From Pseudomonadota bacterium (lineage in GTDB: Bacteria; Myxococcota_A; Polyangia; Polyangiales; Ga0077539), in NCBI GenBank assembly GCA_023428035.1, contig JAEYZO010000619.1, positions 1-6,011 of the forward strand: DNA of 6,011 nt, written 5' to 3'. The notes below the pieces were generated by a model, which saw only the letters and a list, made by a program, of their open reading frames with translations, was not told the origin of the DNA and made no database searches. Below, in pieces: positions 3,627-6,011 of the stretch. Every line of letters begins with the position of its first letter. Position 1 is the stretch's first letter. The position numbers and the translations under genes are program-made.

Positions 3627-6011
3627 TCAGCCCGAGCCGAGGGAGAACTGCAGGGCCCAGACCTCCTCGCGGACCTCCTCGCGGTGCAGCGGGTTGAAGC
3701 CGAAGTCGAGGGCGACCAGGCCGAAGGGGCTCGCGAGGCGCAGGCCCACCCCGGGTGACCAGCGCAGGCGGTAGAGGTCCGAGAAGTCGGGCATCTTCGA
3801 CCAGAGGTTGCCCACGTCGACGAAGACCCCGATCTGCACGCACCCCAGGGAGAAGCACGCCGGGGTCGGGATGCGCAGGTCGGCCACGGCGTTGATGAAG
3901 AACTCGCCGCCCGCGGACCCTTGGGTGAACTGCAGGTTGCCCGTGGTGGTGCTCGCGCGCTCGTCGACGACGTCTTGAGGCACGAGCTGGTTCTGGAGCC
4001 AGCCGCGCATCGAGTCGGCGCCGCCGAGCCAGAAGCGCCGCGAGGGGTGCGTGCCGCTGGAGCCCGCGGGGCCGAGGGCGAAGTTTCGCCCCGCGCGGAA
4101 GGAGAGCATCAGCACGATGTTGTTGACGGGGATGGGCACGTAGCCCGTGACGCGGCCGGTGACCTGGAGCACCGACGAGGTGAGGTTGGCGTCGTCGGCG
4201 TCGAGCACCTGGAGCCACTCGGTGCCCGCGCTCACGATGAAGCCCCGGGTGGGGGTGAAGGCGCTGTTGCGGCGGTCGAAGGCGAGGCCGAGGCGCAGGC
4301 CGAAGAGCACGCTCGTGCCGCTGGAGTAGCGCAGGAGCTGCTGCTGCAGGGTCTGTCGGCGCACGTTGCACTGGTCCGCTCCGAAGCCGGCGGAGACGCA
4401 GCGGTTGAACTCGTCATCGAGGAAGCCCGGGATGGAGCTGCGGCCGAAGAGGTCGGTGGTGACGTACTGGAACTCGGGCGTGAGCGAGAGCGAGAGGTTG
4501 CGGACCGTGCGGTTGGTGATCGACACGCCGACGGCGTGGGTGGTGATGGCGTAGAAGGGGGGCTGCAGGAGCCGGGTGCTCGACAGGTCGACGGCGCTGC
4601 CCCAGCCGTAGCCCAGCACGGGCACGTAGCCGAAGCCGAGCGAGGCCGACACGCGCCAGTTGAGGAGCTGAGAGAACCGCGGCTCGATGGGGAACTCGGG
4701 CGTGATGCCGGGGATCTGCACGAGGAAGCCCCCCCGCGCGCGCAGCGAGAACGACACGGCCCGCGCGAAGACGTTGAGGTGGCTGTACTCGAAGCCCGCG
4801 CGCAGGCCCTCGCCCGTCGAGAAGCCGCCGCGGAGTTCCAACGACTGAGGCGTGCGCTCGGCGACGGAGACCACCACGGCCTTCACGGGGGACTCGAGGT
4901 CGGGGTCTTCGAGCGCGACGTTGATGCCCGAGAAGATCCCGAGCTCGCCCAGCCGCCGCTGGCTCGATTGCACCTCCGAGGTGCGGTAGATGTCGCCGGC
5001 TCCGAAGGCGAGGCGGGTGAGCACGATGTCGGCGGGGGTGCGGGCGTTGCCTCTCACCCTGATGGAGCCCACGCGCACCCGGGGGCCCTCGTGGATGACC
5101 ACCTTCACCCGCGCGCGGGTGCGGTCGGGGGAGCGCTCGACCTCGGGCTCGACGCGGGCGAAGGCGAAGCCCTCCTCGCGGTACCAGGCGAGCAGGCGCA
5201 CGCGGGACTCATCCACCGAGGCGTAGGAGAGGGGCAGTCCCAGCTCGAGGTTCATCTCCGAGGCGAGGGCGGCGCTCGACGCGGCGCGGTGGCCCTCGAA
5301 GCGGACCTCTTCGATGAAGGTCTGCGGCCCCTCGGTGAGGTCGAAGCGCACCGCGAGGGTGGGCGGGCGGGGTCTCCCCCGAGGGTCGGTCGGTCCGCGG
5401 GGGTCGGGCACGCGCTCGGTCGCCGGGGAGCTCACCCGGGCGTCGAGGTAACCCCGCTCGCGGTAGCGCCGCACGATGCGCTCGCGCACCACCTCGGCGA
5501 AGAGCGCGGGGACGTAGGTGCGCGCGCGGTCGAGGGTCTCGGTGGTGTAGGGCGACGGCTCGTCGGGGAGCTCGGCGTTGAGGGCCGACTCCACCGTGGC
5601 GCGGAGCTCGTCTTGCGTGAAGGCGCGGGCGCCCGCGAAGGTCATCCGCGAGACCCACACCTGCTGGCCCTCGCGGATGGTGATGCGCACCACGCGGCGG
5701 CCCTCTCCGTCGGGGGCCACCACCGCGCTCACCTCGGCGTCGAGAAAGCCCCTGCGGACGTAGTAGTCCCTCACCCGGGCGAGGAGCGCGTCGAGGGTGG
5801 CGCCGTCGAAGCCGCGCTCGTCCTCTAGCCGCAGCGCCGCGTCCATGCCCTCGACGGGGAAGGACCGCAGCCCCTGCCACGCCACCCGGTAGCGGTCTCC
5901 CGCGGTGAAGCGCAGCGTGAGGTCCCGCAGCGTCGCGACGCCCGCGCCCTGCGCGCGGGTGCTCCACGCGGGCTCCCCCGCGGTGGCCGCGATGTGCCCC
6001 CTGGCTCGCAG
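3627..6011 (-). CDS. BamA/TamA-type Omp85 outer-membrane assembly protein, 5' end outside window
   Basis: Omp85 proteins insert beta-barrel proteins into the outer membrane. The frame is open to the right edge. GTG 5885 is an internal Val, because the 42 codons upstream still read as POTRA sequence (for example L-T-L-R-F-T-A-G-D-R-Y-R-V). Counting from that Val as residue 1, I see the tail of one POTRA upstream, then four complete POTRA domains at about 2-78, 79-190, 191-271 and 272-345. Each follows the pattern of a strand, G, helices, 'Y/W..rGf..A.V' and a closing strand with E-G; the last has L-G-E-L-G-I-F-S. The 16-strand barrel domain (Bac_surface_Ag/D15 type) covers about 346-752, with the loop-6 'VRGF'-like motif as S-M-R-G-W (625-629). 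Five or more POTRAs fit BamA better than TamA (three), but I cannot separate them firmly. Oddities are a Pro/Arg-rich insert at 158-176, Cys pairs 496/506 and 677/682, and a C-terminus ending F-S-L-G-S-G without the usual terminal aromatic residue. Confidence 0.9.
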   Translation of the reverse strand: MRARGHIAATAGEPAWSTRAQGAGVATLRDLTLRFTAGDRYRVAWQGLRSFPVEGMDAALRLEDERGFDGATLDALLARVRDYYVRRGFLDAEVSAVVAPDGEGRRVVRITIREGQQVWVSRMTFAGARAFTQDELRATVESALNAELPDEPSPYTTETLDRARTYVPALFAEVVRERIVRRYRERGYLDARVSSPATERVPDPRGPTDPRGRPRPPTLAVRFDLTEGPQTFIEEVRFEGHRAASSAALASEMNLELGLPLSYASVDESRVRLLAWYREEGFAFARVEPEVERSPDRTRARVKVVIHEGPRVRVGSIRVRGNARTPADIVLTRLAFGAGDIYRTSEVQSSQRRLGELGIFSGINVALEDPDLESPVKAVVVSVAERTPQSLELRGGFSTGEGLRAGFEYSHLNVFARAVSFSLRARGGFLVQIPGITPEFPIEPRFSQLLNWRVSASLGFGYVPVLGYGWGSAVDLSSTRLLQPPFYAITTHAVGVSITNRTVRNLSLSLTPEFQYVTTDLFGRSSIPGFLDDEFNRCVSAGFGADQCNVRRQTLQQQLLRYSSGTSVLFGLRLGLAFDRRNSAFTPTRGFIVSAGTEWLQVLDADDANLTSSVLQVTGRVTGYVPIPVNNIVLMLSFRAGRNFALGPAGSSGTHPSRRFWLGGADSMRGWLQNQLVPQDVVDERASTTTGNLQFTQGSAGGEFFINAVADLRIPTPACFSLGCVQIGVFVDVGNLWSKMPDFSDLYRLRWSPGVGLRLASPFGLVALDFGFNPLHREEVREEVWALQFSLGSG

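Noticed and set aside
3921..5828. 635-codon open frame on the + strand opposite the Omp85 gene
   Set aside because: Same composition artefact. The - strand frame has POTRA and barrel signatures; this one is low-complexity Glu/Ala/Gly/His.
5883..5885. GTG as start of the Omp85 gene
   Set aside because: The frame continues upstream with POTRA-like sequence and no signal peptide follows the GTG.

Overview
The window is very GC-rich (well above 70% in most stretches, with G or C at nearly every third codon position). It carries two genes on the + strand at the left and three on the - strand to the right. An RCC1-repeat protein with cysteine-paired blades, a small lipoprotein, a many-POTRA Omp85 protein and a PcnB-type poly(A) polymerase together suggest a Gram-negative bacterium, most likely a myxobacterium (Myxococcota). 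This is inference from gene content and base composition; there is no rRNA or other phylogenetic marker here.

Layout. Bases 2-1075 (+) hold the 3' part of an RCC1-repeat beta-propeller gene cut by the left edge. A GC-rich hairpin follows its stop directly. Bases 1163-1747 (+) encode a small predicted lipoprotein of unknown function, started by TTG. It converges on pcnB (1751-2992, -), with 3 bases between the two stop codons. Upstream of pcnB on the same strand are a SlyD-type FKBP prolyl isomerase (3044-3559, -) and a large BamA/TamA-type Omp85 outer-membrane assembly protein (3627-6011, -), whose 5' end lies beyond the right edge.

How the genes may work together. The omp85, slyD-like and pcnB genes are co-directional with gaps of 67 and 51 bases, so they could be co-transcribed. 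Their products act in different places: outer membrane insertion, cytoplasmic proline isomerisation and RNA 3'-end tailing. The sequence gives no evidence of a shared pathway. The two + strand genes probably encode exported proteins and show no clear link to the - strand cluster.

I found no RNA gene, mobile element, CRISPR array or attachment site. No gap between genes exceeds 90 bases. I see ordinary chromosomal genes and no new system. The points most worth a second look are the paired loss of cysteines in one RCC1 blade, the non-aromatic C-terminus and Pro/Arg insert of the Omp85 protein, the AT-rich first codons of pcnB, and the A/T-free first 38 bases of the window.
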